Shown here one piece after another: positions 9,831 to 21,276 of a stretch of DNA of 64,000 nt (the stretch's first letter is position 1; each line of letters opens with the position of its first letter). The notes below the pieces were generated by a model, which ran no database searches, was not told where the DNA came from, and was given only the letters and a program-made list of their open reading frames with translations. Both the position numbers and the translations under genes were made by a program. The DNA comes from Erodium maritimum. Lineage: Eukaryota > Streptophyta > Magnoliopsida > Geraniales > Geraniaceae. The stretch spans positions 54,816,803 to 54,880,802 of the forward strand of contig OY997588.1 of the NCBI GenBank assembly GCA_963921825.1, in the 5' to 3' direction.

Positions 9831-10715
9831 GATGGAAGAGCTGGGCACGCTCGGGTTGGAGCTAGAAGAAGTTACTGGCGGCGTGGCCATGTGCTTCTTG
9901 GTGGCTCAACCCACCTGGCTTGGCTGGGGAATAGAGGCACAGTCGGTGGATGTCGAGACGACAGAGATCCGGGAGAGAGTTGCCGGCGGTGTTGACGCCA
10001 AGGGCTGGGAGCATCGTTCTAATTGGGAGTTACGGTATCGCGGAGGTTTGTTCGTACCGCGTAACGGAGGAGGTGACGAGTTGCGAGAGTCGCACTATTC
10101 GCGTCTGACAGTGCACGTGGGTAGCATTAAGAGGAGCGCGACATCAGGCGACATATCTAGTGGAGCGGGATGCGGAGAGCGGTTGCAGAGTTGGTAACGC
10201 GGTGCCTCACTTGTCAGCAGGTGAGAGCCGAACATCAGCGTCCCGATGGCTTATTGCAGCCACTGCCGGTTGCATAATGGAAATGTGGGCACGTCATGAC
10301 GGATTCGTGAGCGGTTAGCCGAGTATCATGATGGCACCGTTCGGAGCGTTGTATGGTAGGCCGTGCCGATCACCCGTGTGCGGGGCAGAAGTGAGGGATA
10401 AGAGTTCAATGGGTCTAGAACTAGACCGAGACACAGCTGAGTCGGTCGTGCCGAAGCATGAGCGGTGGAACACCGCGCAGAGTCAGCTGGATTTATGCTG
10501 ACAGACGGCGCCGACCTCTCGAGTCAGCAGTCGGTGATCATGTATCCCGGGAGGTGAGTCCGAAAGGTGGACTGGTGCGTTTCAACAGCGGCGGAGGCGG
10601 GTTAGCCCCCCGGTGTATCGAGCCTTTCGAGGTCTTGAGTAGAGGGGGAGCATTTCCATATCGACTTGCACTGCCACCGCAGTATGGGCATATCCACGTG
10701 TCCCAGTTACGGTAG
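9831..10715 (+). pseudogene. Gypsy A integrase relic
   Basis: After ADALSKKP the open frame runs to 10197, but the integrase is shredded. Remains include [10 protein letters not shown] (GGLFVP, found before the HHCC site), TRCLTCQQVRAEHQRPDGLLQPL in another frame (zinc-site CxxC plus the conserved RPxGLLQPLP), and a C-terminal stretch (ADRRRRPLESAVGDHVSREV, GGLAPRCIEPFEVLSR, YRLALPPQYGHIHVSQLR). The catalytic core between about 10260 and 10330 is mostly deleted. This matches the integrase C-terminal domain of plant gypsy elements. Confidence 0.85.
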
Positions 10716-10940
10716 TACAATGCGGACCCCTCCCACGTCATTGAGTGGACAGATATCGAGGTGGCTGACGATGTCTCCTATGAGGAGCAGCCGGTTCGGA
10801 TCATGGACACACGGGAGCAGGTCCTGCGTGGCAAGATTATCCGCCTAGTATGGGTGCAGTGGCGGCACCACGAGGCTGAGTCGACTTGGGAGCGCGAGGA
10901 CGAGGCTCGCGCGAAGTACCCCGCGTTGTTCGACTCCTGA
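10716..10940 (+). pseudogene. Gypsy A chromodomain-like C-terminal tail
   Basis: Continuing after VSQLR the reading gives YNADPSHVIEWTDIEVADD, SYEEQPVRIMDTREQVLRGK and then WERED...YPALFDS before a stop at about 10938. The order PxxIxDxRxxxLRxK...W..H..E.STWE is characteristic of the chromodomain-like tail of Tekay/del chromoviruses, which is thought to guide integration by binding chromatin. One frame is open across most of it. The ending is the last coding sequence before the polypurine tract. Confidence 0.82.
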
Positions 10941-10977
10941 GGTACATCTGTTTTAAATTTCGTGGACGAAATTCCTT

Positions 10978-10991
10978 TAAGGGGGGTAGAT
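10978..10991 (+). promoter_or_regulatory. Gypsy A polypurine tract
   Basis: TAAGGGGGGTAGAT lies directly before the 3' LTR and just after GGACGAAATTCCTT, a combination typical of plant Tekay-type elements. It primes plus-strand DNA synthesis. Confidence 0.85.
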
Positions 10992-12439
10992 TGTAATAAC
11001 CACTCCCGGTCAACGCCAGTCAAATCAGCGAAAAACAGGAAAATTTAAAAAATTTAGACAGACACTTAAATGAACCTGAATTTGACCCCGAGAGTCATAC
11101 CGGACTTAAGTTGACCCCGATATCGACCAAAGTGAGTTCTGGGGGACTCAGGGCAACTTTCTGACCGAATTGGGAAATGTTGACTTTTTTGTTGGAAAAG
11201 TCAACAGAGCGACGTTTTGGTCCATTCGAGGACCGTTTTGGATCCAAAAAGCTTAACCGTCGTCACAGCGGTCTTATTTGAGCCGTTTCCTTGTAGCCCG
11301 TGAAGTTTCGTAATTTCTTGGAAAAAGTGCCCGTTCAGGGCCTGAGACGGCCGAATTTCGCGAATCTGATTGGAAAATATCTTCTCCAAAAGGTGTGGGA
11401 CCCACTTGCCACATGTCAATTATGTGGTGGTGTTAGGTTTCTTGAACAAAACAAAAGATGAGACTTTGGTTTTAGTTTGGTAAATATGGTAAAGTTGTTA
11501 TTTTTAAGACAACAAAAGGGAAAGCAATGAGATGTCTCGGCCATATTCAAAAAAAGAGAAGAATTGGAGAGAGAAAGTAGAGAGAGGAAGGAGAAGGAGA
11601 AAAGGGAAAAAGAGAAGAGAAAGTGTGACGTTTTGGTGATTTCCCGACGATCCAACCGGCGGATCGTCTCAACGATTGAAGAATCGAGCTCCCGTCATCA
11701 TTCCCTACGGTGAGAACCTAATTGATTTTCGTTTTGGTACGTTTTAATTTTAGGGTTTGAGTTTAAATGGGTTGATTAAGGTTGGGTTAAGGATTGGGGT
11801 TCGTTAGGAACATTTTGGGGCGAAAAGGAACATTTTTCGTTATGGCCGTGTGGGGCCCACATGCTCGGGTAATCGGGTTTTCGTGTTCGGGTGGTTTAGG
11901 ACGTTCCCCAATTCGTTAATCCACACCCGGATCGAAATTTGGAATTAAATTGGAAAAGTTGTAATTGACGGGTTTAGAAACTTTAAACGCAAATTAAATT
12001 ACTCGGAAGTCGAAATTTGATTCCGTCGAGTGCCTAGGAACCCTTGAATTATTCTAAGACCGTAGAAACGAAAAAGGGAATTTTCGGAGCCCCGGAAGGG
12101 CGTTTTTAAAACCCGGGCAGATTCGCCATGTCGGGCGAATAGGGCTTTTCCGGGTCCATTATTGACAATGTCGAGTAATTGGGAAGTTTGGGAGTGATCG
12201 ACATTGTCGGGGTGACCTTTGGGCGTCTACTTTATTAAATTCCAGTTTATGTCTGCGAACTTAAAAGTATTTAAATTGTGTTCTTGTTAGATCGTGCCGC
12301 AGACAGAGGAAAGGGAAAGCTAGGCGAGTGATCGAGATCACGCTAGAGCTTGTTTGTGCGATTTTGGAGAAAGCATACGAGTTAGGGAAAAGTAGCCGGA
12401 TCTCGGCCCTAACTAGGGAAAGTTAACAGTAGAAATCCA

Positions 12440-12680
12440 TGTGACACTTGGGTGTCGTGGGTTTAGTAAGTTTATCGAATATTAGAAAGGCAGGAGACAC
12501 CGGGTGGTGCCGTATGATACGGGAACGTATCGAACATTAGAAATGCATGTGGCACTTAGTAGTGTCGTAGGAACAGTGAACTGTTGATATTAGAAATACT
12601 GGAGGCATTTTGTTATGCCCGAAGGTTGATTGTGAGCCTGTTGATATTAGAACTGCTGGAGGCATTGGTTATGCCCTGAG
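12440..12680 (+). repeat. Stem-loop chain in the LTR
   Basis: Successive units carry short inverted repeats separated by a TATTAGAA-type spacer: GACACTTGGGTGTC (12443-12456), a CACC/GGTG unit with a CGTAT/ATACG unit, GCACTTAGTAGTGT, GGCAT/ATGCC (12604-12619) and GGCATTGGTTATGCC (12661-12675). The 5' LTR of A keeps fewer units. Similar chains are in both LTRs of B and in the solo LTR at 21277-24177. Confidence 0.7.
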
Positions 12681-12689
12681 GTCTTTGGT

Positions 12690-13120
12690 GGCCATGAGAG
12701 CTCGTACTTTACTGTTGTGTCTTGGGTGGCCATGAGAGCCCGTAGTTTACGGTTTGTGTCTTGGGTGGCTGTGAGTGCCCGTGGGGTTGTTGAGCCTGTG
12801 TTTTACCGTTGGTGTCTTGGGTGGCCATGAGTGCTCGTGGGGATGTTGAGCCCGTGTCCTTACTGTTGGTGTGTCTTGGGTGGCCATGAGTGCCCGTGGG
12901 GTTGTTGAGCCCGTGTTTTACCGTTGGTGTCTTGGGTGGCCATGAGTGCCCGTGGGGTTGTTGAGCCCGTGTTTTACCGTTGGTGTCTTGGGTGGCCGTG
13001 AGTGCCCGTGGGGTTGTTGAGTCCGTGTTTTACCGTTGGTGTCTTGGGTGGCCGTGAGTGCCCGTGGGGTTGTTGAGCTCGTGTTTTACCGTTGGTGTCT
13101 TGGGTGGCCATGAGTGCCTG
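12690..13120 (+). repeat. LTR minisatellite in the 3' LTR of A
   Basis: This is the same roughly 57-bp unit array as at 5316-5715, with about eight units built on GGTGGCCATGAGTGCCCGTG. The unit number and spacer variants differ slightly from the 5' LTR. Confidence 0.88.
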
Positions 13121-13954
13121 TGGAGTGTTAAACCGGTGTTGTTGCTGTTTGTTGAGCTTTTTTTGTGATTGTGATTGTGATTGTGGTTACCTGAGGTTGG
13201 GGGCCCGCTTCATGAAACTAGGGTCCTGTGATCGCACGCGTCTGCATGTTCAGACGGGGTAGGGGGCCCGCCCATGAGGAAAGGGGTCCTGGCCGCGCGT
13301 GCGTGGTTAGGGGTGTTAGGTGATAGGTCGACAGCCTGATCCGACTTTGTGTCGGGAAAAGTGCGATAGGTCGACTGCCTGGCCTGACAGGGATCGGTAA
13401 AGGGCGTGAGGGGGTTACTGAGCAGCTGGAGTGCGATCCTTTGTGATCTTGTTTGGTGTGCGATCCTTAGTGATCTTGGGTGTTGCGTGGTTATCTGTCA
13501 TGTCTTTGGAGGAAGTCGTCAATCGTTCTGTCGGGTCTACATTACGAGTCCGAGTGTTGAGTCGGTTGAGGAAAGTAACAGTTGTGTGTGTCAGTCGGGT
13601 TGTTGGTGGTGTTACCGGCATTGTCTGCTAAGTATGCCGTAGTTAGTCTGTTATCCGTGGTGGTGAGCGAACGCTCACCCCTAGCTGCTTTTCCTAGAGG
13701 TACTGGTCGCGGGATGGACTAGGTGAGCTTCTGAAGCTTGAAGAGCTAGGAGCGGGAGTCTGGGTTTACTTTTGAGTCTAGCGACGTATACCTTGTATTT
13801 GGTCCACTTGTGGGACATACTTTTGAGTTGTAAATAATTATTTGGGTTAAGTAAATGGTGGTTTTAAAGTGATTTATTTAAAAGGTTTCAAAATGTTTTA
13901 TTGTTTTAAACGTTCGCGTTCCGAGTTCGGTTTTACTGAAATTAGGGCGTGACA

Positions 13955-13959
13955 CCGAC
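13955..13959. repeat. Right TSD of gypsy element A
   Basis: CCGAC here repeats 3731-3735 exactly. Confidence 0.9.
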
Positions 13960-14495
13960 CATTCACCGGGAATCGTCTATCGAGGTCATTAGGATCTCGG
14001 TTGGGTTTCCATCAACCTGTCGAGATCATCGAGATCTATTTAGGCTCCCGTTCAAACTTTAAAGGTAGGAGGAAGAAGAGGCAATTCTTATTTTTTAAAA
14101 TAAATAAATATTGATTATTAATTAATGAATAAATGAAAATGTAATGATTATTTAAAAAATAATCTTTATATATTTTTATACATTTTAAAATAAAATATGA
14201 ATTTTATATATTTTTAGAATCAAAATATAAAATTTTAAAAATAAAATATTGTTTTTAGATATTTTTAAAATTGGAACATAATTTTTTATTTTTTTAAAAA
14301 TAAAATATGAATTTATATATTGTAAATTAAAACATAGTTTCATATAATTTTTAAAAACAAAATCTGAATTTTATATATTTTAAAATAAAAAAATATATAT
14401 TTTAAATTAAAATCTGAATTTTATATATTTTTAAATAAAAAATATATTTTTTAAAATAAAATCTGAATTTTGTATATTTTCAAATTATTACTAAT
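13960..14495. other. Unassigned, strongly AT-rich segment
   Basis: The first 130 bp contain a few GATC-rich direct repeats (TCGAGATCATCGAGATC). From about 14090 the DNA is very AT-rich, with loosely repeated units around AAAATCTGAATTTTATATAT. No coding signal is visible on either strand. It is the target DNA into which LINE1 was inserted. Confidence 0.6.
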
Positions 14496-14507
14496 ATAAA
14501 ATATTCT
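14496..14507. repeat. Left TSD of LINE1
   Basis: ATAAAATATTCT here is repeated at 18980-18991, flanking the LINE1 poly(T) end and its 5' truncation point. Confidence 0.75.
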
Positions 14508-14876
14508 TTTTTTGGTAAGCTCGAAAATTTTATTATTAAAACCTATTCCAAGATGAAAAAGGCTGATTAAAACAACGATAACAAAGGAACTCATAAATGA
14601 GATAAGGTCCCTATGCCCAAAAAAAAACAAGACATGAAATATAGAAAGAACTGAATAACCATAACAGGCGTCCCACTGAGACCAATGAACAATGCCTCAG
14701 GGTAGGCAGGTAGATCCTCTGATCTCAAGGAGACTAATTAATCCGTGCCCCTCCACTTCGAGAGTAGATCGGCACTTAGCATCCCCCGGATGAGCACTCA
14801 TCGGACCTCAGTGGGAAACAGGCGAAACCTGAGAGGAAACGGGAACTTCCATATACCCTAAAAAGTCCACACACAA

Positions 14877-15868
14877 TCACCGGCGTAAGCCTTGCCTCCT
14901 CCTCGGCCGAATGCACCATCTCAACCTCCTAAACCAATCCTCAAAAGAGAACCCAGATCTCAACGACTGAGATTGCCACAAAATAACGAACGAGTGATTC
15001 TGAATCTTACCAAAGAGAACATCACCCGACTCCATCACCTGGTTAAACACAACTGTATTTCTCAATAACCATAAGTGCCAAATAGTCACATAACAAACCC
15101 TAATCCAAACCTTCCAAAGATGATGTGAACCCACATTTCTCCATAATAACAACACCTCTGCCACACACTTTGGCATAACCCAAGTCAAATCCCACCAAGT
15201 AAAGACTCTTCCCCAAATCCACCAAGAGACAGAACAATGAAGAAGAATATGATCTCTGGTCTCCATAAAAGCCTTACATAAAGGAAAGAACATCTAATTA
15301 AGAGTGAAATGCATACCCCTCTCCTCCAAAAAAACAGTCGTTGGTAAAGCATTCTAAACAACTAACCAAACAAGAACATTATGCTTAGGCGGTATACATG
15401 CCACCCATAAAACAGGAGCCCAATGTTCAGCTTCCACCACATCCTCTCCTATCAAGATAGTATAAGCATCTGAAATAGAAAAACCAGAAGAGGATTTTCT
15501 CCATAAAAGAACATCATCTAGATCGGGCGATAAAACACAGTCCTCCAAACAAACGTACAAAGCTAACACCTCATCCCGCTCCCTATGACCACGACTATGT
15601 CGAAAAGTGACCGACCACCCCTACAAATTCCAAAAATCAGCAACTACTCCGACCTTGTTAACAACCCTCGAGTAAACTATAGGGAAGCGAACCCTCAATG
15701 GAGCATCCCAAATCCACACATCATCCCAAAACGAGATGGAAACACCTCTTCCCAAATTCCAAGAAAGCCCTTGATTTCCAAACAAGCTATAAAAAAGAGG
15801 ATCAGTAGCAAGGTCCAAAATATGACTGAATAGGTAACAATTCCCAGGATTATCTAAACGGGTCAAAT
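14877..15868 (-). pseudogene. LINE1 ORF2 C-terminal part (zinc-binding RT tail)
   Basis: The minus-strand frames 15932-15621, 15569-15354 and 15293-14877 give the usual C-terminal region of plant L1 ORF2. It includes SFWDDVWIWDAPLRVRFP (the W-D/E-DxW repeat region), VLWVACIPPKHNVLVWLVV and FPLCKAFMETRDHILLHCSV, a partial zinc-binding motif of the zf-RVT type. It ends with IWHLWLLRNTVVFNQ. Stops and frame changes separate the pieces. The region binds nucleic acid and supports target-primed reverse transcription in intact elements. Confidence 0.85.
15864..15868. repeat. Left TSD of Copia solo LTR
   Basis: CAAAT here is repeated at 17545-17549 directly after the solo LTR. Confidence 0.92.
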
Positions 15869-17544
15869 TGTTGGGTCTCGATGGAGGGTATGAACACATA
15901 CTTGCAGCGGAAATAACTCGAGACCATGTCATAGAACACTACCAAATATTAGATACACAAGAGAATAAACAATATGGATGTTTCCTTACCAACTAGTTCA
16001 AGAAAAGGAAGAGAACACCAAAGAAACGATGATCAGCTTGAGTCTCCAAGACGCCTACGTATCCCATTGGAATCAAAGCCACGTAGTTCTTCTTTAGATG
16101 ACTCAAGAACACAACAAGAGGGAAGAAAAGTGCCAAACTCGAAATTGTAGTGTGAGAGGGAGAGAAGTTGTGTTTCTATTCTTGTCTTGTGATTTGTTGT
16201 AGGAAAAAGATGACTTAAACCATCAACAACCATCAAGGACAAGTAAGGTGTGAAGCATGGTGTGAAGTAAGACAAGTATGGTGCTAAGTATGGCAAGACA
16301 AGATGGGTTAGGTGGTGAATCACCAACACCTTAATCCTTGTCTTGCTTACTTAGTACTAATTAATCAAGACTTGATTAATTAGTTCCATGGGCCTTGGTT
16401 GCATGGGCCTTTCATGGGCCTCTTGGAACATGGCCCATGGCCATTCCCAACGAGGTCCCGTGACGTGCTCATCGCCTCCAAGCCTTCCATACCGGAAATG
16501 TCCAACATTATCCAACGCGATCAATCCCAAGACTCCAAGCCTTGTCTTGATCCGTAATGTCCTATTCACTTACGGGCACATGACCCAAAACCCAGTTTTG
16601 GTCATGTCCCGAGACAACTCTCTTTTGGCCATTCTCCATAAATGTGTCAATGAGTTTCATCCTTCGGTGTGACCCTTAGGTCTATGCATGTCGATAGATC
16701 AACGTAAAATCCCATTTTACTTGATCCTATATAAGTGGCAACTAACGAGACTTTAGTATTGCCTGACACTACATAGCGAATCGAACCAATCGATTCTAAC
16801 CTTTCCGTCGTCCCTGTCATTATCCTTTTATCTCCGATATCCTGATTGAGATAAGGCATAGAGCCGTCATCCTTATTATTCTCAATCACTGTTCCTTGAT
16901 ATGTGAGATGACTGAATATATGATACCTAGTATCATGTGCATGGCCATGCTATTCTTTCAGTCACTCTCGATCAAGCGGCCGAGAACCGATATCTTTCCC
17001 ATACCTCAGTATGAGGGATAAATCCCTTAGCCGTCTTTCGTGTCACTCATGCAACCCGTCCCCAAGCCAATCCTGACCGTTATGGAAGCCCTGTTACGGA
17101 CAACGTTAGGCTCAGGTCAAACTTAGTTGTTGACTGCATAGTGATCACAAAGACTCCTTGGTCTAAGGATACATGACAAGCTACGACACTCAATATGTTA
17201 ATGACTCAATCTATGACGCATATTCAGGGCGGGTCGTCCAATATCATGTCCCACATGATATCTATGATCAGACTCCGGAATCCCATTCCAATGACTAACA
17301 GAACGTAAGCCATGAAGAGCCATCTTTCATACTAGTCGCTTCTAGTGAAGCTTTATTGACTAGGGACCCATCGAGTGTGATCCATCTCGATCTATGGTTC
17401 TATTCGCATGGTGGGCATAGATCAGAAATCACATCGATATATTACTCCAACACATAAGTAATAGAAAGCCGCTTTAATCTTATTGCTAATGATGATATAT
17501 ACATTTGGACATTTATGATTGAACTACGGGCACTAAGACTAACA
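15869..17544 (-). mobile_element. Copia solo LTR inserted in LINE1
   Basis: On the minus strand it starts TGTTAGTCTTAGTGCCCG and ends GAGACCCAACA, with perfect TG...CA ends and CAAAT on both sides. It is the same LTR family as 2081-3722 and 35712-37398. No internal region is attached, so the full element was lost by recombination between its two LTRs. The LINE1 reading resumes on both sides after removal of the LTR and one TSD. Confidence 0.95.
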
Positions 17545-17549
17545 CAAAT
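17545..17549. repeat. Right TSD of Copia solo LTR
   Basis: CAAAT, identical to 15864-15868. Confidence 0.92.
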
Positions 17550-17550
17550 C

Positions 17551-18955
17551 CCAATCATTCACATCCCAACCCATTCTTAGGCAGATAAAAACTTTCAACA
17601 AGGATACTTTGGTAGTAGCAAAACGCCACCACAATTTAGCTAACAAAACTGTGTTCATAACCTCCAAGCAACGAAGACCAAGCCCACCCAGTAGTTTGGG
17701 GCGACACACCGAGCTCCATTTCACCTTATTCAGTACTCTTCCATCTCCTCCATTACGCCACAAAAATCTCCTCTGAATTGCCTCAAGGGCTTTGATAATT
17801 CCCTTAGGTGCTTTAAACAAAGACATAAAAAATAGAGGTAAACCAGACAAAGTTGGTTGAATTAATGTAATTCTACCTGCTATAGATAAATACTTTGCAT
17901 GCCATAAATCCAATGCATAATGATACTTACTGATCACAGGATCCCACGTAGATAACCTCTTAGGGGAAGCCCCTAAAGGAAAACCCAAATATTTCATGGG
18001 TAGAGAACCTGAATCACAACACAACACCCTACTCACCTCCTCGGCTGATAGAACTGAGGCATTCAAAACAATCGCTTTTGACTTCGCAAAATTCACCCTT
18101 AATCCTGAAACCAACTGAAAACCTTCCAGGACAGATTTCAACATAATCAACTCATCCAAAGAACCACGAAAGAATAACAAAGTATCATCAGCAAATTGGA
18201 GATGTGAAATGGGAAAACCCGTATTTCCAATGTTTACACCACGAAAATAACCCGCCTCCTTACCAACTTCCAAATACTGATGTAACCCTTCTGCAGCGAT
18301 TAAAAATATAAAGGGAGATAGAGGGTAACCTTTAAGAATCTCATTTACCATATTAAAATCTCGAGAAGGAACCCTATTGACCAACACAGAGAGATGAGCC
18401 CGTAAACAAGAAGAAATCCATCTCCTTCATCTTCTACCAAAATTCATATGAACAAAAACCTCCTATAAGTAACCTCACTGAACTAGATCATAGGCCTTCT
18501 CGAAATCAAGCTTCAGGACCACCGTCTCCCTTTTCGATTTCTTCACAAACTGGATAACTTCTGATGCAATAAGAACCCCATCTATCAATTGGCACCCCGC
18601 CACAAAACCACTCTGATTATCACTAATCAAGTGGATAACTCCTTTAAGTCTGTTAGCCAAAACCTTATACGAGCCCGATATGAGACTAATCGGTCGATAA
18701 TCACTAAAAGTTTCAACCTATGCATGCTTGGGAATCAAAGTAATAAAAGTAGAGTTCAGTCCTTTACCCAAAAGACCAGAGGAATAAAACTCGTCCAAAA
18801 AGCGCTGGACAACATCTTTGATTATATCATAAGGTACCTTAAAGAATTTTAAGGTAAAACCATCAGGACCGGGGGACTTCTCGTTACCACAATCATTAAT
18901 AGCATTTTCAATCTCCATAACCGAAAAGGGCCGTTCAATTTCTGTTCTCTGATCA
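17551..18955 (-). pseudogene. LINE1 ORF2 reverse transcriptase
   Basis: Minus-strand frames give the L1 RT motifs in order: KSPGPDGFTLKFF, LNSTFITLIPKHA, DYRPISL-type sequence near 18705, VLKLDFEKAYDLVQ, LKGYPLSPFIFLIAAEGL (normally RQGDPLSP), and the catalytic HLQFADDTLLFFRGS. The thumb follows (VSGLRVNFAKSKAIVLN, MKYLGFPLGASPKRLSTWDP, LSIAGRITLIQPTLSGLPLFFMS). The FADD aspartates are intact, but frameshifts near 18400-18480 and 18660-18720 break the ORF. This would be the enzyme for target-primed reverse transcription. Confidence 0.93.
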
Positions 18956-18979
18956 TACGATAAAACCTAAAAACCTAAA

Positions 18980-18991
18980 ATAAAATATTCT
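18980..18991. repeat. Right TSD of LINE1
   Basis: ATAAAATATTCT, identical to 14496-14507. Confidence 0.75.
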
Positions 18992-20538
18992 GATGCCATG
19001 TGTTTGAAAATTTGACGGTTAATGACAAGTATTATGAAAGTTTTAAGTATATTCGATGAGAAAATATATGAAAAGTTAACGCTAGGTATTAAACTAAGAG
19101 AAATGAAAGTTTAGGGTACCGTATAACACGAAAAACATATAGGATGCTTTAAATGGAATATGAAAACATTAGGATTCTGATATGGAATTATCTTTATTTT
19201 TTAATCTACTAATACATAAAGACTTTATCTATAACCTTAGCCTTTCGAAATAAAAAAACTCATGTCGTCGTTCTCCAACTCTGTTAGGGTTTCTCCTGCG
19301 CCTCTAGTGCAGGTGATGCACCTTCCTCAGGATCGTCTTCGTTTCTCCCGGCCCCAGCCCGACCGCTGTACTCCATCTCAATGGCGACGATCTCACCTAC
19401 CTCCGATCCCGACAACAACCCTTCTCCTAATGGTTGCATCCCCTGATCTGCCCATGTCCCACGCATCGCCGTCGTCAAATAACCCACCACCGCCTCAGAT
19501 CCCATCTTTTGAGCCACCCTCGCCGCCTCTTAACCTCCACTGAAGCCGCCATCGGTGTATCCACCTCCTTGGCCTCTACCGAGGCCTACTTCTCGATCTC
19601 TACCCCGGCTCTAAGTCAAGATGATCGATTGGTTTGGTTTTACTTTACCTGTTTTGTTCTTGTTTGCAAGATTAATGATTAGTGATCGAAGATTCAAAGC
19701 TTCTACCCGGGGATTCAAGAACTTTTATCGGGAGGGATCCCTGAATCACATCTACCATCGTTGCTCTCCTCCTATTGAAACTGAAGAATTCAGGTTTGAT
19801 CGCACTTTACAGAGTATGCAGCGTTTAGGCAACATTTTGAGCAGCATCCGTCGGTTTCATCTTAGTTTATTTTCAATTTGTTTGTATGGTTTTTTCAACC
19901 CCGTTTGTAAGAGGTCAATTCTTCTACGGCTTTTTGTAGTTAGATTTTCTGAGACTTTATACAATATAATAACTCTTCAGTGATCCAAAAGTCTTTTTGA
20001 TATACTAAAATGTATTCCTCCTATGGAAACATGATAAAATCTCGCACCTAGTAAAAAAAACGTGGCTTTTGAAATTGGTGGGACTTAAAAAGTGGACTTT
20101 GCATGTAAGAATCAAAACAAAACTTAGGTGGAGCCATTATCTAGTGACCAATCTTTTAGACTAAGTATTACCATTACCCTTTAAATAGTTGTTTAAGGAA
20201 CTAAACGTGGTGGGGGACCCCGGATTTCAGCAAATATTAAGGATATTTAATTACTTTTCTTGTGTCCAATAACAAATGGCTTGATTGATCATGATGTTAG
20301 ATGGCCAGGAAAAAGTTGTTCATCTCATTTTAATATTCAAATGGACAATCTTTCACATGTCACTTTGGAACCCTTAGGTGCACTTGTTTTAAACAAATGA
20401 AAACATTCTTTATGTGTGCAATATTGACAATGATATATTTTTATATAAACGTGTGTCCAAATAAAAAATGGATCCAAGTCTTTGCTAATTATTAATGCTA
20501 TAAATCCAACACTATTTTTAGTGATATGTTTGATTGTG
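18992..20538. other. Unassigned segment with two short open frames
   Basis: This is sequence I cannot assign to a repeat family. On the plus strand an ATG-started frame (19262-19543, 93 residues, rich in Pro/Ser and starting MSSFSNSVRVSPAPL) is followed by a second (19621-19983, 120 residues, with ending ...FSETLYNIITLQ). Neither matches a family I know. The Pro/Ser-rich start is like the beginning of plant LINE gag-like ORFs, and the tail at about 19900-19985 looks like an untranslated 3' end, so a short retroposed sequence is possible. 18992-19261 and 19984-20538 show no coding or RNA gene. Confidence 0.3.
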
Positions 20539-20548
20539 TGACTTGTAT
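20539..20548. repeat. Left TSD of LINE2
   Basis: TGACTTGTAT precedes the poly(T) of LINE2. TGACTCGTAT, with one mismatch, lies at 31521-31530 after its 5' end. Confidence 0.65.
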
Positions 20549-21276
20549 TTTTTTTTATCAGTAATTTTTTTATATAAAAGTCAAGTTTTCGAAATGAAAA
20601 CAAGACCAAGGGCCATGCCCTCAAATTTTTACAACCTAACCAACCAACAAACTTGTTTCCCCCATTACCCTTACATTCATAATTCAAATAAAATCACATA
20701 CTTGGGGCTCAAGTCACCCAAAAGTGTACCCCCAAAACTAAACTTGTTCCCCATGTACTGCATGATACCAATCTTCTTAAACCAAATTATGTTTTCACCA
20801 AAAAAACACCCACAGATGTTGCGGACTCCTTCCCCTCTCAAGTATCTGCTGCAGAACCATTCACAAATTGCACCAGCACCCAAAATCAAAAACCTCTCCA
20901 AACTTTGCCAGTCACACATACAACCCACCAGTGAGACACCAACCTGAAAAATCAACAAGGCCACCAGAACCAGCAACTACAAGAACCAAAATCAAATGTA
21001 AAAACAAAACAAGGCAACACCACAACAAAGCACTCTCACCTAAGACTAAATCCACACTCAAGAAAGAGGATCAAGAAGAAGAGAAAGGCCAGAACAGTTG
21101 GCCTGAAACCACACTCCAAGGAAATAGAACAATCAAAACCCAAAGACACTCAACTATCCTCACCAAATTAATCTACCTCCAGCCCTCCCCAACCCAAACC
21201 CTCCCTAAACCCAGTACCAAGCATTCTCTAGTCACTGATCACAGAGTTCCCAAGATCCAAACATCTCCAAAGCACC
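20549..21276 (-). other. LINE2 3' untranslated region, distal part
   Basis: This sequence lies between the poly(T) and the solo LTR. It continues at 24183 on the far side, because the text before the LTR (CTCCAAAGCACC) joins CTGTATATC after removal of one duplication. On the plus strand 20868-21353 is open only because the DNA is A/C-rich. I see no conserved protein here. Confidence 0.65.

Larger units (their letters stand above)
3736..13954 (+). mobile_element. Full-length Ty3/gypsy (chromovirus-like) element A
   Basis: This 10.2 kb element has LTRs at 3736-6526 and 10992-13954, an initiator-Met primer site after the 5' LTR, a polypurine tract before the 3' LTR, and flanking CCGAC duplications. 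The pol order protease, RT, RNase H, integrase, chromodomain-like tail is that of Ty3/gypsy. The tail and the GGACGAAATTCCTTTAAGG motif before the 3' LTR resemble the Tekay/del clade of plant chromoviruses. No gag is visible between primer site and protease. Pol is broken by stops, frameshifts and a deletion in RT, so it is not autonomous. Confidence 0.93.
10992..13954 (+). repeat. 3' LTR of gypsy element A
   Basis: It starts TGTAATAACC and ends GGCGTGACA, followed by the CCGAC duplication. It is 2,963 bp against 2,791 bp for the 5' LTR. Substitutions are visible every few tens of bases, so the insertion is not recent. It carries the stem-loop chain (12443-12675), the 57-bp minisatellite (about 12690-13120), a TCCGAC/GTCGGG hairpin at 13340-13356, and the TGAGCG/CGCTCA hairpin at 13664-13677. 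Its acceptor-like site is altered to TTTTCCTAGAG. Confidence 0.93.
14508..18979 (-). mobile_element. LINE1: 5'-truncated L1-type retrotransposon
   Basis: On the minus strand this runs from an RT fragment (near 18950) to a 3' end with an A tail (plus strand TTTTTTTGGTAAGC at 14507-14520). A 12-bp duplication flanks it. The endonuclease and ORF1 are absent, the usual result of incomplete target-primed reverse transcription. A Copia solo LTR (15869-17544) later split it. Without the solo LTR and its TSD the LINE part is about 2.8 kb. Confidence 0.9.

Noticed and set aside
12690..13120. CRISPR-like array
   Set aside because: Units are contiguous and about 57 bp, with no conserved repeat plus unique spacer pattern, and lie inside plant LTRs.
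19262..19983. A real host gene with two exons
   Set aside because: There is no recognisable domain and no convincing splice sites joining the two frames. Kept only as an unassigned segment.
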